Shown: in pieces, positions 44,090-55,021 of the stretch
How positions within the stretch are numbered: position 1 is the first letter of the stretch
Layout: every line of letters starts with the position of its first letter
Assembly (NCBI GenBank): GCA_963682025.1
Contig: OY821520.1
Location: 180,486,626 to 180,550,625, forward strand
DNA length: 64,000 nucleotides
Direction: 5' to 3'
From: Cordilura impudica
Lineage: Eukaryota; Arthropoda; Insecta; Diptera; Scathophagidae
The notes under the pieces: model-generated
What the model saw: only the letters and a program-made list of their open reading frames with translations
Database searches by the model: none
Told to the model about the DNA's origin: nothing
Program-made: the position numbers and the translations under genes

Positions 44090-44740
44090 GTGACTTTAGA
44101 AGATTTAGAGGAAGAATTAATGGGCACGGAGCAAGAATCAAACGAGGTCGTGGAAATGCCTAAAACAGTGGTAGAATTTTTGGGAACGGCCTCATGGCTT
44201 ATTCCGGAATTTGATGGTAAGGCCGAAAGTTTGCAGAGCTTCCTCGATGCCTTAAATTTGGTGGCCTCCATAACACGGGTCCACGACGCTGTCGCAGGGG
44301 ACAGCACGTAACCTCATAAGAGATGATGAGAGAAATTTAGGGTAAATTATAACTAAACTTCAGTACAGGGCGAATGAGTTGAGGTCATCTCCACGAGAAT
44401 GATGAACCTTAAACAGGCTGGGAAAATGCCTAATGATTATATAAGAGAAATTGAAGAGCTAACGAAAATCCTTCAAAACGCATATATTTCGAACGGGTTG
44501 TGCTGTTCGCAAAAACCAAGAGTTGCACAAATGAGATGGTAGGCCTGGTAATGGAATTGGGCCAATTTAGCAACTTAAATGATGTCCTAGCTAAGTTCAT
44601 AAACAGTGCACAGAAGCAACTGCAAGACAGGGTGCAATATTGCATTATCGCTGCAATGGTAATAGAAATGGCAACAACCATAATGGAAATCACCGTGGTG
44701 GTTACCGTGGTATATCGTGGTAGGGGTATAACTTAAACAT
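44090..44740 (+). pseudogene. mdg1-like gag remnant
   Basis: The first block has SWLIPEFDGKAESLQSFLDA and LNLVASITRV, a capsid-type motif of Gypsy Gag. After a shift come MVGLVMELGQFSNLNDVLAK and FINSAQKQLQDRVQ. The end is Asn/Gly-rich. Stops break it near 44311 and elsewhere. Confidence 0.65.
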
Positions 44741-44754
44741 AAATCTAAGTAGCT

Positions 44755-46760
44755 ATTTTATATTGAAAAGTGATGGTGTCCATAATATGTTTTTAACTGA
44801 TATAGGAGCCGATATTTCGATACTCAAAAAGACTAAGTTGACCTCTAATAAATTTGTAAATACCAACTAGAATAAGCGGAATTGAAGAATCGCTGATAAA
44901 CTCCATAGGAACGATAGAAGCTGACCTCATGGTGAATAATATTTTTATCAAACACTCCTTCCATGTGATTGATGAAGACTTTCCTATACCTAGCGATGGA
45001 ATATTGGGATTTGGATTTTGTACGAAATTATAACTGTGTTATCGACTATAGCCGAAACCCCATTCATTGTCGATACCAGCCAGATCGGAAGTCGTTAGAA
45101 GAATTACGCCAGTTGCATATGAGAGGGAAATTCTGGTACCAAAGTTTAGGAAACGGAATATTTGTGGCTAATACTCTGGTTACTTATAAAAATCCTTACA
45201 TAAGGAACGTGAATACGACACCAGACAATGTTTTACTTGAAAAACATTATTATTATATTCTTATAGTCTGTAAGATGTAAATCAGTAGACTAAATAAATA
45301 TATAAATGTATAAAATAAAAGGTAAAATTGGAATTTTAAAAGTTATCTTACTATGAAATAGTTCGTGTCGAGGAGAGTGGCGAAGATTAGGAAAAAGTTA
45401 TTGAAAAATTTCCCTGATTTTGAAAGTCGGGCCTTGACGAATTTGTTCACGGAATTTTCGATGTGTTCGCCTTGGAATCCGACAAAATTTCTAAGAATAA
45501 TTTTTACAAACAGAATTTAAGAGTTAAAGATAGTGACCCTGTTTACATTAAGAATTATAGGATGCCGCATTCCCATAAGGAAGGGGTAAGTCGTCTTTGA
45601 CAAATTCAAAGAAAATTATATAATCGAGTCATCAGTGTCCGAGTACAACAGTCCAATATTATTGGTACCGAAAAAGTCGATACCAGGGACAACACAGAAA
45701 AAATGGAGATTGGTTATTGATTACAGAGGGGTTAATAAAAAGCTTGTAGCGGATAAGTATGCTCTGCAACGAATAGATGATATATTGGACCAGTTAGGCA
45801 GAGCCAAATTATTTTCATGTTTGGGTTTGGTGTCAGGGTTTCATCAGATAGAATTGGAAGAGTAATCTAGGGGTATTACCTCATTCTCAACTGACAAGGG
45901 TTCCTTTCGTTTTAAAAGATTGTCCTGCGACATCAAAATAGCTCCTAACTCATTCCAAAGAAGGATTTCATTGGCTTTTTCAGGGCTTTCTCCTACTCAG
46001 GCTTTTTTGTTTAGGGATGATTTAGTTGTCATCGTTTGTTCCACTGCCCATATGCTGAAAAATTTAGATGACTTATTTACCATGTGCCGGAAACACAACC
46101 TCAAATTGCATCCGGACATGTGTTCATTTTTCTGTAGAGTAGTGACAGGGGAATTTTGCCAGATGATAGCAAGTTTTCGATAATTGAAAATTATCCAACA
46201 CCATTGAATAGTGAGGAGGCTAAACGTTTCATTGCATTTTGCAACTATTGTAGAAGGTTTATACAAAATTTTGCAGAATCATCTTGGCACATTACTGAGC
46301 TATCGAGAAAAAATGTGCTATTTGAGTGGAGTAAGGAATGCGAAAATTCCTTCAAATACCTCAATTGTTAAGTCCGAGGATACTACAGTATCCTGATTAT
46401 CAGAGACAATTTTGCATTACAACAGATGCAAGTCAACACGCCTGCGGTGCTGTTTTAAGTCAGGAATACAATGGTATTCAGTTACCGGTAACCTAGGCAC
46501 CGAGATCCTTCACAAAAGGTGGAAGTAATAAGTCAACGGTAGAGCAAGAGTTCATTGGGCGGTCCAATATTTCAGACCATATATATATGGGGAAAAAAAT
46601 TTAATTGAAAGCGATCATAGACCCTGACTTATCTATTCTCTATGAAGAATCCATCATCGAAACTGACAAGGATGAGATTAGATTTGAAGGAATATAACTT
46701 CGCGATAGATTATATCAAGGGCAAAGAGAATTTTGCGGCAGATGCGCTGTCGCATATATA
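44755..46760 (+). pseudogene. mdg1-like protease, reverse transcriptase and RNase H remnant
   Basis: The protease shows FLTDIGADISILKK near 44792, the D-T-G-A site with Ile for Thr. The RT shows SEYNSPILLVPKK and KKWRLVIDYRGVNKKLVADK (45635 on), GRAKLFSCLGLVSGFHQIEL, and LFRDDLVV near 46007, where the usual Y-x-D-D has Arg. RNase H shows CITTDASQHACGAVLSQ near 46420 and [14 protein letters not shown] near 46718. Frameshifts separate the parts. Confidence 0.78.
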
Positions 46761-46960
46761 TATAACATATTGAATATGACAACTAGACTTCAATCGAAAA
46801 AAAATAAACAATAGTCCAAAATTGATCAAAGAGGGGATTCTAATCACCTCAGTATATGAGTATATGAGGTGTTTAACAATAACGAATTAAAGACGAGTGT
46901 CGGAATATACACGAAAATCCACGTCGTTAGTTTTAAAAAAGGAAAGTTATTGTTGGATCC

Positions 46961-47830
46961 ATGGAAATACCTAACCTTACTGCTAATGAGAAAATATATC
47001 TAGATCAATTCTTCTCACAGCTTGATAAGATAGCTAGAAGTAAAGGGATAAAGTTACTCCAAATGTCACTGGATGACGAATTATGTGAAGAGATACGTAT
47101 TACGGAATTTAAAGAAAAAGGAAGCGCTTCCCTAACTAAATTGAAATCAGTCTCACACCCAAACTTCTTAAAATAACAGACGAGATTAGGAAAAAAAAAC
47201 AGTTGATGAGCATATATCACGATGACCCCATATTTGGAGGACACGCAGGTATAACTAGAATGACCAAGACGATTAGGAAATATTTTCGTTGGAAGTCAAA
47301 GTGCCACAAAGGGAAAGAATGGTATTGACTCCCACATCGGTAATATCATTAGATATAGTCTCGATTGACACAATTGGTTCATAGCCGAGGACTGAAAACG
47401 GCAACGAATATGCCTTTACAATAATTTGCGACCTTACAAAGTACTAATAAGAGTGCGAATGCTGTGGCTAAAATAATTTCGAAGCAGTTTGTACTTGTGT
47501 ACGGCCCAATGAGAAAATATCGACGGATTTGGGCACGAAATACATAAATCAAGTTCTCCAGGATCTTTGTGAACTTTTAGAAAGAGATAAAGCAACACTA
47601 CGGCTTATCACCATGAGACCATGGGTACCGTGGAGATACCACATGGGACTCTTAACAAGTACCTAACATCATACATAGCCACTGACAAATCTGGTTGGAA
47701 CCAGTGGTTAAAATATTTCTTTTATTGCTAAAATACCTCATCCTCAACAATCCATGGATATTGTCCATTTCAACTAGTATTTGGGAAAATACCTAATCAT
47801 TTTGAATCATGAACACGGATCCCACATTAT
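46961..47830 (+). pseudogene. mdg1-like integrase remnant
   Basis: Encodes ITEFKEKGSASLTKLKS, then YHDDPIFGGHAGITRMTKTI and YFRWKSKCHKGKE (zinc-binding part), VISLDIVSIDTIGS, ENGNEYAFTIICDLTKY and TDLGTKYINQVLQDLCELL (core). Near the end it has NQWLKYF and GYCPFQLVFGKIPNHFE. The same blocks occur in 3428-4707. Several frame changes. Confidence 0.72.
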
Positions 47831-48139
47831 AGGACGACCAGGGATGTAATAGCTGTCTGCTTACAAATGGATCAGAAAATTCTTTACTCCATCGCTTATA
47901 GCATTGGTTAACATGCTAATAGCATTGGTTGACCCGTACATATACCTTGGAGCCTATGTTGACAAAAATACAAAATTACTGATTCACATAGAACATCTTA
48001 GAAAAAAAAATGAGTTCGACATTTTGACAATTATGATTAGCACAATCTGGTAAATCATCATGAATAGATTCACACCTGAATAACGCTACCAAATTATGCA
48101 AATTTACTTTGAAAATCAGTCAGTTATTCGCGCAACTTA

Positions 48140-48515
48140 TACACGATGTGTATAGTTTCCATACTACCAACACGTCGAAGGAATGTGAGTACTGAAGAGA
48201 ATATCGCCACTGTGACCAAAAGTGTGGGAGAGGACCCAAATTTATTGATTGTGCGCAGGAATTGGTGCTCTGGAAAATTTTGCGCAAAGGTTTTGGCCTG
48301 CACCCGTTTAAATTCCAGCTGGTGCCGGAATTAAAGCCACGAGACTATCATATGCGTCGTTTTTTGACAAATTTGGCTCTGGAGCCGTTGGAAACTGACT
48401 CGGTGTTTTATCGCAAAATTATGTTCATCAATGAGGCTCTTTTTTATCTTAAAGAGTTTGTTAAAATGACATGGCAAATTTTGCAAAAGGGAGAAGAATG
48501 TAATATAATATAAGT
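48140..48515 (+). pseudogene. mariner-family transposase fragment
   Basis: Frames give VSTEENIATVTKSVGEDPNL, then HPFKFQLVPELKPRDYHMRR and IMFINEALFYL. They align with TPENIAAVAESVREAPST, TPYKVQLVQELKPTDHLMR and IIFSDEAHFDL of the fuller copy at 57226-58313, so this is an older, shorter copy of the same family (first catalytic Asp changed to Asn). Confidence 0.75.
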
Positions 48516-49980
48516 CTTAGCTATTAGTATATGATGGTAAGTCATCATAATTCCAACCTAAATAACGTAGAGTGAATAGCAAAAACCTTTTCTGCACAGA
48601 TTCAATATTCGTGCAAACCAAATTTGAGAAGTAAGAGAAAGAGGTTATTTGAAAAATTTAATCAAAATATGGTAATTATATTTGTGATCAGGGGTCTAAT
48701 TTGCGCAGTCGCAAGCGGACGTATTTTTATTCGAAAGTGCGAATTTTTGTGCATTTGGGATTTTCTTACACGATAACGAATAATATGTGTGAAATTCCTG
48801 ATTTTGGGATTCGATAACGAGTGATCCTTCGAATGCAACCTGGCGAAATTTTACCCGTTATCAAAAAAGCATGCGAAAATAAGTTTTTCCCTATTAAGTA
48901 AAAAAAGAAAATGTTAATGCAAATAGATATATATTTTAAGAAAATATTAATTTTAGTAACTTTAGGTAAAAAATAAATAAATAAAAAATAAAATTTTCAA
49001 ATTTGTAATCAGAGTCAATGAAGTTTATACGCGTAGAAAACCGAACATTTTGTCAATTTTTTATGGCCGTCAATGGCACCAAATTTTGTGACTACATAGA
49101 ATAAAGCATCATACAAATCAACCATTAGATCTCTGGTGGGACCCACCAAAGAGCCCAATAATAACATATTTATGCTTGTCGTTTTGTTGTTTGGCTTCGA
49201 GATGTGATTGAATGTATTTGGAGCTGTGTACCATCACCATAAGAATCTCTCCTTTACGAACGAATCGGAATATGATAATAAAAAAAGCAAAGTTAAAGCA
49301 ATTTGTTAATATTTCACTTCGCTTTAATGTCACTACTTTTCAATTTTATGATAAACACATGTTTTTTGTTTACATTTTCTGTTTAATCTGTTACATTTAT
49401 GGAGTGTTGTAAAACATATTTATATCTGCCTTTTGAAATACTGAAACAATAAATCGTTTCGTTACGTAACGAGTAAGGAAATAAGAAACATTTTCACTAT
49501 CAAAATATATTTTCGATACGGAATTATTTCGATCACGACTGCGATTACTAGATGGACGGACATCGCTAAATCGACTCAGAGCAGTGTGGGTTCAAAGCAT
49601 AATCTCAAATATATGTATGTATGTAAAAAGTGCAATATGTAGTATGTACAAACCGTACATCACATATGGCAACTCTTACGAAACTGAGAATAGTGGAAAT
49701 TAGAAGTAAATGCAAAAATATAAAAAAATTCAAAAATAACGGTTGTTTGTTCGGACAGAGTTGTATCTTCTGCAATTAATACGAAGTAAAGCTGTATGGT
49801 ATGAAAACTGATTCTAACCACACTGCTCGTAGGCCTGACTTTAGGTGAGTGTGTTAAAGCGCTGACCAAAAATTTCAAGTACGAGTGTATGTAAAGGTTT
49901 ACGATTCAAACCTAACGGCCACCCTAAGTAGAAAAATTTCATATAGAAACAATCTATTCAATTATAACATAATAATTATC
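48516..49980. other. AT-rich DNA, DINE tip, no gene recognised
   Basis: At about 49550-49582 ggacggacatcgctaaatcg matches the microsatellite edge of the DINE-like family. A minus-strand open stretch (49878-49660) has no known motif. Nothing else is recognised. Confidence 0.45.
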
Positions 49981-49990
49981 ACAATGTTCA

Positions 49991-50037
49991 ATAAATCGCT
50001 GATGAAGGCTGAAATGCCAGAAACCGGTCCGATTAAG
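49991..50037 (+). ncRNA. Hammerhead-ribozyme-like motif (Penelope-element type)
   Basis: The conserved core ctgatga lies at 49999-50005 and gaaa at 50020-50023. Between them ggc (50007-50009) and gcc (50016-50018) can form stem II around tgaaat. A palindromic accggt (50023-50028) forms a minimal stem III ending in the cleavage triplet gtc (50027-50029). aatcg (49994-49998) can pair with cgatt (50030-50034) as stem I. Such short, palindrome-capped type I hammerheads, thought to work as dimers, are known in Penelope-like retroelements. An A-A mismatch at the base of stem II speaks against full activity. No Penelope RT was seen nearby. Confidence 0.55.
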
Positions 50038-50264
50038 AATACAGTGTAGTTACGAATTTTTGAAATATATGCTTTCTTCTTCTCTACCACTCAGTATTGA
50101 AACAAAAAGTAAAAAATTTATGTAAATATATTATTGTGGGAAAAAATATAAATTTATTAATTTTAATAACTTTTTTTTAATGTCCTTGTCCTGGTTTATA
50201 GTTGTGAAAATCTTAGGTCAAACCATTAATGGCAACAATTAGATATTAACCAAATGTATATATT

Positions 50265-50430
50265 ACCAGAAGATAATGTTCATATCGGATGTAAATATTA
50301 TATGGGGACTAAGTTTCCAAATGGTCGAATCATGACCGCATTGAGATAATTTATATGTTCTAAAAATATATATACAAACAAAATTTGTATACCATTGGTG
50401 TTATTTGAATTTTTTGAGATAGTACATTTG
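50265..50430 (+). repeat. Diverged DINE-1-like fragment
   Basis: Contains gttcatatcggatgtaaata, tatggggactaagt and aatatatatacaaacaaaat in the same order as the 5' half of copy B, with many changes. Confidence 0.5.
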
Positions 50431-50685
50431 GACTGAATGAAAGGATGTTGTAATTTTATAAACCAACATTTATTTAATTTGTTTTAGCCTCTTTCAAAAT
50501 ATATAGAATTTTTCTGCGTGATCGTATAAATGCATTTTATGGTGCGTATAAGTAACATTTTTTTAACATTAATTTTCGGTGTTCGCGAGAATTCGAATTG
50601 AGGCTAACAGTCCTTTATGGTAGTTTTTCAGCTAGACAAATATATATCAGTCATTTGTAACAAAAATTTAATTTATTCATTATAG

Positions 50686-50876
50686 GTTCAATGGTTTTGG
50701 AGGGCGTTGCGGAGCTTTGATCAAGCAGATCGAGCTAATTTTTTGCAGTTTGTGACTGGTACATCCAAAGTACCTTTACAGGGTTTTGCATCACTGGAGG
50801 GTATGAATGGCATACAAAAATTTCAAATTCACCGTGACGACCGATCTACAGAGCGATTGCCTAGTGCTCATACATG
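50686..50876 (+). CDS. HUWE1: HUWE1 HECT-domain exon (C-lobe up to the catalytic cysteine)
   Basis: Encodes [20 protein letters not shown], then [20 protein letters not shown] and [20 protein letters not shown], ending AHT plus the two bases TG. It follows SPKSLQ of the exon ending at 2072 exactly as in HUWE1 proteins. The next residue in the family is the catalytic cysteine of H-T-C-F-N; here TG|gtaagt leaves that codon split across a phase 2 intron. The last ~34 residues must come from a later exon, which I did not find by 64000. The acceptor is tcattatag and the donor gtaagtg, both strong. No stops. Confidence 0.96.
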
Positions 50877-51249
50877 GTAAGTGAATATACTATCTTTGTT
50901 TTGATTTTTTTTTTTTTTTTTTGGCATTGACACTCTTTATTGAGTCATTTTTAAACTATTTCTTTCACAATATTATTGCCACAATAAGTCAGATTTGACC
51001 GGATTACTTTTAAAATTTACTTTATAAATAATGTTTTAGTAACACGCGCCGAAAGCCATTTTGGTTCAATGCTGAAAATTTTTAAATTTTGGTCCGCCAA
51101 CTCTAGTTTTCGAATGACGAAAAAATTGTTTCGATATGCAAACATTCGTATTAATATATATTTTTTTGGAGTCAAATATTTCCACCAAATATCATTCACG
51201 AGTTTATATTTTTTAGTAAAACTTTTCAAATTTTAAATGCACCCACGCG
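50877..51249. other. Start of the next HUWE1 intron, no gene recognised
   Basis: Holds a poly-T run at about 50904-50921 and a minus-strand open stretch (51229-51017) that I do not recognise. It ends with CGCG at 51246-51249, the target-site copy of the provirus that follows. Confidence 0.45.
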
Positions 51250-51589
51250 AGTTACGACTCCTTCCTAGAGAGTATAAACAAATGTAATAAATATTACATT
51301 TCAAGAACAAATTTATTCCTACACATTATGGAAGTGTTCTTTGAAATGTAATTAAACTCCTGTGAAATTTGCAGTGGCAAACACAGCTGCATAATTCAAG
51401 CAATAAATTTAATTTTTAGAAAATAACAAAATGCAAGTTTGCACTTTCTGCATTTTTGTTCTCTGAGATATTAAGAGAAATGTATTTTTAGTTAAATAAT
51501 AATATAGATAAGAACTAAATAAAACTATCGTGTCATTCTTTTTAAAAATATCACTACTATCTAAAGATTGTAAAAGAAACAACATAATT
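51250..51589 (+). repeat. Provirus 5' LTR
   Basis: Shares cattatggaagtgttctttg, tttgcagtggcaaacacagc and agtttgcactttctgcattt with the 3' LTR, with scattered differences. It ends aacataatt directly before the primer-binding site. The divergence between the two LTRs indicates an old insertion. Confidence 0.8.
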
Positions 51590-51959
51590 GGCGCAGTCAG
51601 TGAACACGAATCTAATTAGTTTCAAGATTAATTAATTACTAATAAAAAAACCAACTAATTTAATAGCTTTCAAATGAAATAAAAAAAATTTATTATATAA
51701 TTTAAAATATAAATACACCAGAATTTGAAAAATTTCACAAGTACAAAATCAAATACAACTGATGTAATAACTTTCAACGTAAAAAAAAGTGAAATAGAAA
51801 AAAAATTTAATTATCAAAAACTTTAAAATATAAATACAGCAAAATTTGTAAAATTTCACAAGTACGAAATAAAAAACAACGACTTAAATTAAAAGTAGTG
51901 AAATACTGAAGAAAAATATCATAAAAACTCTAGGCCTTTATTAAATCAAAAAAATACTA

Positions 51960-52240
51960 ATGACAAACCACGGAAAAAATATTTTTGACAAAAATCGACA
52001 GCTAAAACAAGAAAATATGGAGGGAATGCAGCAAAAATTCGCGAATTGGAACACCTACAACAACAGCACTTGCAACAAGAACAACAACAGCAATTACAAC
52101 ACGAACAACAGCAACTACAACAGCAGCGACTACAACAACAACATATTCTACAGCATGAATTCGGATTTAATATGACGGCCAAGGACATCATTAAAAATTT
52201 CGTCGTCTTAAGCCCCTTGATGAAAACCAAAACCTAAGAG
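51960..52240 (+). pseudogene. Provirus gag remnant, glutamine-rich
   Basis: Begins at ATG 51960 and shifts frame near 52040. The second frame is a glutamine-rich helix (runs of CAACAG and CAACTACAA) ending ILQHEFGFNMTAKDIIKNF. A Gln-rich N-terminal Gag is seen in some errantiviruses. The capsid and nucleocapsid parts are not recognised beyond this. Confidence 0.55.
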
Positions 52241-52950
52241 AATTTATAAATGTCGTGAGAATATTGAATCGCTAGCTCAGTTTTTCATCAGAAATGTTGA
52301 ACACGAAAAATTCTTGGCAACGTTGGCCAAAAAGTGAGAGAGTTATATGTTGCTGATTTTCATCTGAGAACGAGGTTATTAAACAGAGTTCTCTATTACC
52401 ACATAAAGGATATATAGCATTATAGCAAATAACCGGGGATTAAAAAGTAAACTATATTACCCTGAGACACACTAATATTCAAGGTAGTAAATAATTGTGA
52501 CTTTTGTTCGGCTAGTAAATAACACAGAAGACCAATAAATAGAAAGTTTTTTCTTACAGAGACCCCTAATTATATTAATGATATAATTCGTGTTAATATG
52601 TTAACACGAAACAGCCATTTATTGTGTTTACTGATAAATTCTCTAAGCGAGCAGTCTGTTTTCATCTGGAGGATAGAAATAGTAGAACACTTGTAGAAAA
52701 GCGATTGTTTACTTCCATGAACGGAAAAATTAAAAATGAGTTCAATAACGTAAACAATGAGCAATTTTGTAGGAAATAGAAATCCATTTTTCAAAACCCA
52801 ATAGTCATACTGGAAATTCGGATGCGGAATGATTCAATAGCACAATAACTAAGAAAATTAGAACTGTTAATATGGAGCGAACATTGCCAATAAAATAACA
52901 AATGTCAAAGGCATAGCACATTTCAATCTACGATTAGGGACACACACTCA

Positions 52951-53215
52951 ATGTTCATAATGGTAAAACGGATAAAACTGAAATTCTCAAACGCCTTCAT
53001 AGAACAAAAGAGGAAAATTATTGAAAAACTTAATAAAAAAAGAGAGGATTATAGGGAAAGACGATCCGAAGATTTTATTAAAAACTATAAAAATATTAGA
53101 CATAAGGAACAAGCGAGATATAGAGAATGCCCCTTAGCCAATGCCCATGAAAGTAGTATCAAACGACCACTTAAATTTGAAGATGTTAATGTTACAAATG
53201 AGCTTCATTGAAAAT
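52951..53215 (+). pseudogene. Provirus pol C-terminal remnant
   Basis: An open, lysine/arginine-rich stretch of 86 codons before env. Its place and basic character fit the end of the integrase gene. No catalytic motif is present, so the call is by position. Confidence 0.4.
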
Positions 53216-54330
53216 AGGCTAAGAATCGCCACCGTACGACTTGGACAAGTGGAGGTGGTTAATGAGACAATAACTTGTTCTCCATATAATAATTCCTTAG
53301 GTACGCTGAAATCAATTAGACCGACAGAGATAATCAAAATGAAAAGGGGCTTTTTCACTTTGTGTGTAATGTACATAGTTGGCTTTTTGGGACCATGGAC
53401 AATGAAGGCAGGGAGGATATCATGAAAAGACTCAGAAATAAAAGCGAGAATAATTACAGTGCTATTAAAAATATAAAAAACCAGGTAGTAGTTAATCAAT
53501 ATTTTAACGACAGTATCCAGACACTAAAAGAATCAATAGAGAAGGATAGAATTCATATTCAAATAGAATTTGACGAGATTAGGACAAGAAATAATGAAAT
53601 AATTAAACAACTTTAGTACTCAGATCAAATTAAGACCTTAGAAAATATTGTTAATAGAGATTCAAAACTGATTTTTTTAATGAGCATTTCTAGGAGTTAC
53701 CTGAGGGTGGACCTTAAAATCATAGTACCTATTCCTAATGGAGACTTTTATGAAATCGACCAGGAGATAAAATACATTATTGAGGCAAACAAAGAGAAAC
53801 TTGAAGGACCTACACAGATTTAAGGATTGTACTGCACTAGAGAATTTTAATTTCAAAATCAATAAGAATTCTCTAATATTAAGGATAAAAGACGAAGCTC
53901 TAGTAATTAAAAACGCTGGAGAAACCAAAAATTTTAAAAATTTTAATAACAAAAATCTGACGATAATTGGAAACTATTTGATTAACTTTTCGGGTTGCAA
54001 GATTGAGATAAACAACGAAATATTCAAGAATTAAAAAGAAACAATAGAGACAGTCTATCATTACATGGACCAAATTAATTTTACAGAAATGGGAGTGGGA
54101 GTCAAAATCTAAATTTTACAGCAGACAAACAATATTAAGAAAATAGACGAGCTAAAGTTGCACAAACGAATTAATTATGGAAGAAGTATCAGTCTCTTTG
54201 GTGATAATTCTTATTATATTCATACTTCCATGGGGATATGGAATGAAATGAGTAATAGAGCGGAACTTTCAGATGGATTTATTGATTTGAAAACATGAAA
54301 AAGTATCAAAGTGATGTATCCTCTAAATAA
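53216..54330 (+). pseudogene. Provirus env remnant
   Basis: Several overlapping open blocks (53141-53425, 53362-53616, 53780-54034) follow the pol end. One holds a Leu-Phe-Gly-Thr-Met-Asp segment like that found after the cleavage site in insect errantivirus Env (baculovirus F-like) proteins. Stops and frameshifts split it at least four times, and no transmembrane anchor is visible. Env would mediate membrane fusion in an intact element; this copy cannot. Confidence 0.6.
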
Positions 54331-54715
54331 TACAAATTTTATAAATTTTTTTTAAGGAAGTAATGTAATATTTTAATGAAAAGGATTAATGAATTGCAAA
54401 CTAAATTCATATTAATGTTCAAGCCAAAATAAAAAAATAAATAAAAAAAGATCAGAATTTATTCAAAATAATTTATATTTGTTTTAATTTTGCTTATAAA
54501 AAAGAAATCCAATGTCACATGAATTCGAACAAACATAAATTGAGTTGTAATTTTATTAAGTTAGTTACTAAGCAAATTTGTCTTTATATAACAAAAAGTT
54601 AATGAAAGCCTATAATAATGTGAATTAAAATATGTAATATTGAATGTCTATCTGGTGTTGTTAGCAAGACATTTATGAAAAAAAAAAATATAAATGGAAA
54701 TAAGGAATAAAATAG

Positions 54716-55021
54716 CAGTAATTGAAATAAATAAATTTATTCCCACACGTTGTGGAAGTGTTCTTTGAAATGTATTTAAACTCCTGTGGAATTTGCAGTA
54801 TCAAACACAGTTGCATAATTCAAACAATAAATTAAATTTTTAGGAAAAACAAAATCCAAGTTTGCACTTTTTGCATTTTGTTCTCTTAGATACTAAGAGC
54901 AATGTATTTTTAGTTAGTCTTAAGATTCGTTTAATAAAGATTAGAACAAAATAAAACTATCTTGCTTTTCTTTTTAAAAATATAACTACAATCTAAAGAT
55001 TAGAAAAGAAGCAACATAACT
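54716..55021 (+). repeat. Provirus 3' LTR
   Basis: Matches the 5' LTR from cacgttgtggaagtgttctt to the end (aagcaacataact), but the first ~40 bases of the 5' LTR appear to be lost. It ends at the CGCG target-site copy. Confidence 0.75.

Larger units (their letters stand above)
44040..47990 (+). mobile_element. mdg1/412-like Ty3/Gypsy retrotransposon, decayed
   Basis: Gag, protease, RT, RNase H and integrase remnants occur in order on the + strand, each recognisable but split by stops and frameshifts. The integrase part is close to that of the minus-strand remnant at 3428-4720. LTRs were not identified, so the edges are approximate. Confidence 0.78.
2073..50685 (+). other. HUWE1: 48.6 kb HUWE1 intron filled with transposons
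   Basis: The donor is CAG|gtaata at 2073 and the acceptor is tcattatag at 50685. Both flanking exons are phase 0 and, when joined, give the continuous conserved HECT sequence (SPKSLQ then VQWFWR). No other HUWE1 residues appear between them. The interval is packed with broken retrotransposons, Helitrons, DNA transposons and MITEs in both orientations, several nested in each other. That pattern fits growth by many insertions over time. A genome-assembly join could mimic this, but the flanking exons are consecutive parts of the same protein on the same strand. Confidence 0.88.
51250..55021 (+). mobile_element. Errantivirus-like (Gypsy-type) provirus, internally deleted
   Basis: Two related LTRs bound the element, and CGCG is repeated on both sides (51246-51249 and 55022-55025), a 4 bp duplication typical of Gypsy-type integrases. 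The outer ends are agtta... and ...taact, inverted copies. Just inside the 5' LTR is ggcgcagtcag (51590-51600), a primer-binding-type sequence of errantiviruses. Inside are a gag start, the end of pol and env remnants. Most of pol (protease, RT, RNase H) is missing. Confidence 0.85.

Noticed and set aside
45969..46266. Minus-strand gene opposite the mdg1-like RT
   Set aside because: Only the antisense shadow of the RT and the following region; no known motif.
48146..48513. Independent host gene
   Set aside because: Aligns block by block with the mariner-family transposase at 57226-58313.
52046..52237. Stand-alone glutamine-rich protein
   Set aside because: It lies directly after a provirus primer-binding site and is best read as the end of a broken gag; the reverse-strand Cys-rich frame is only its shadow.
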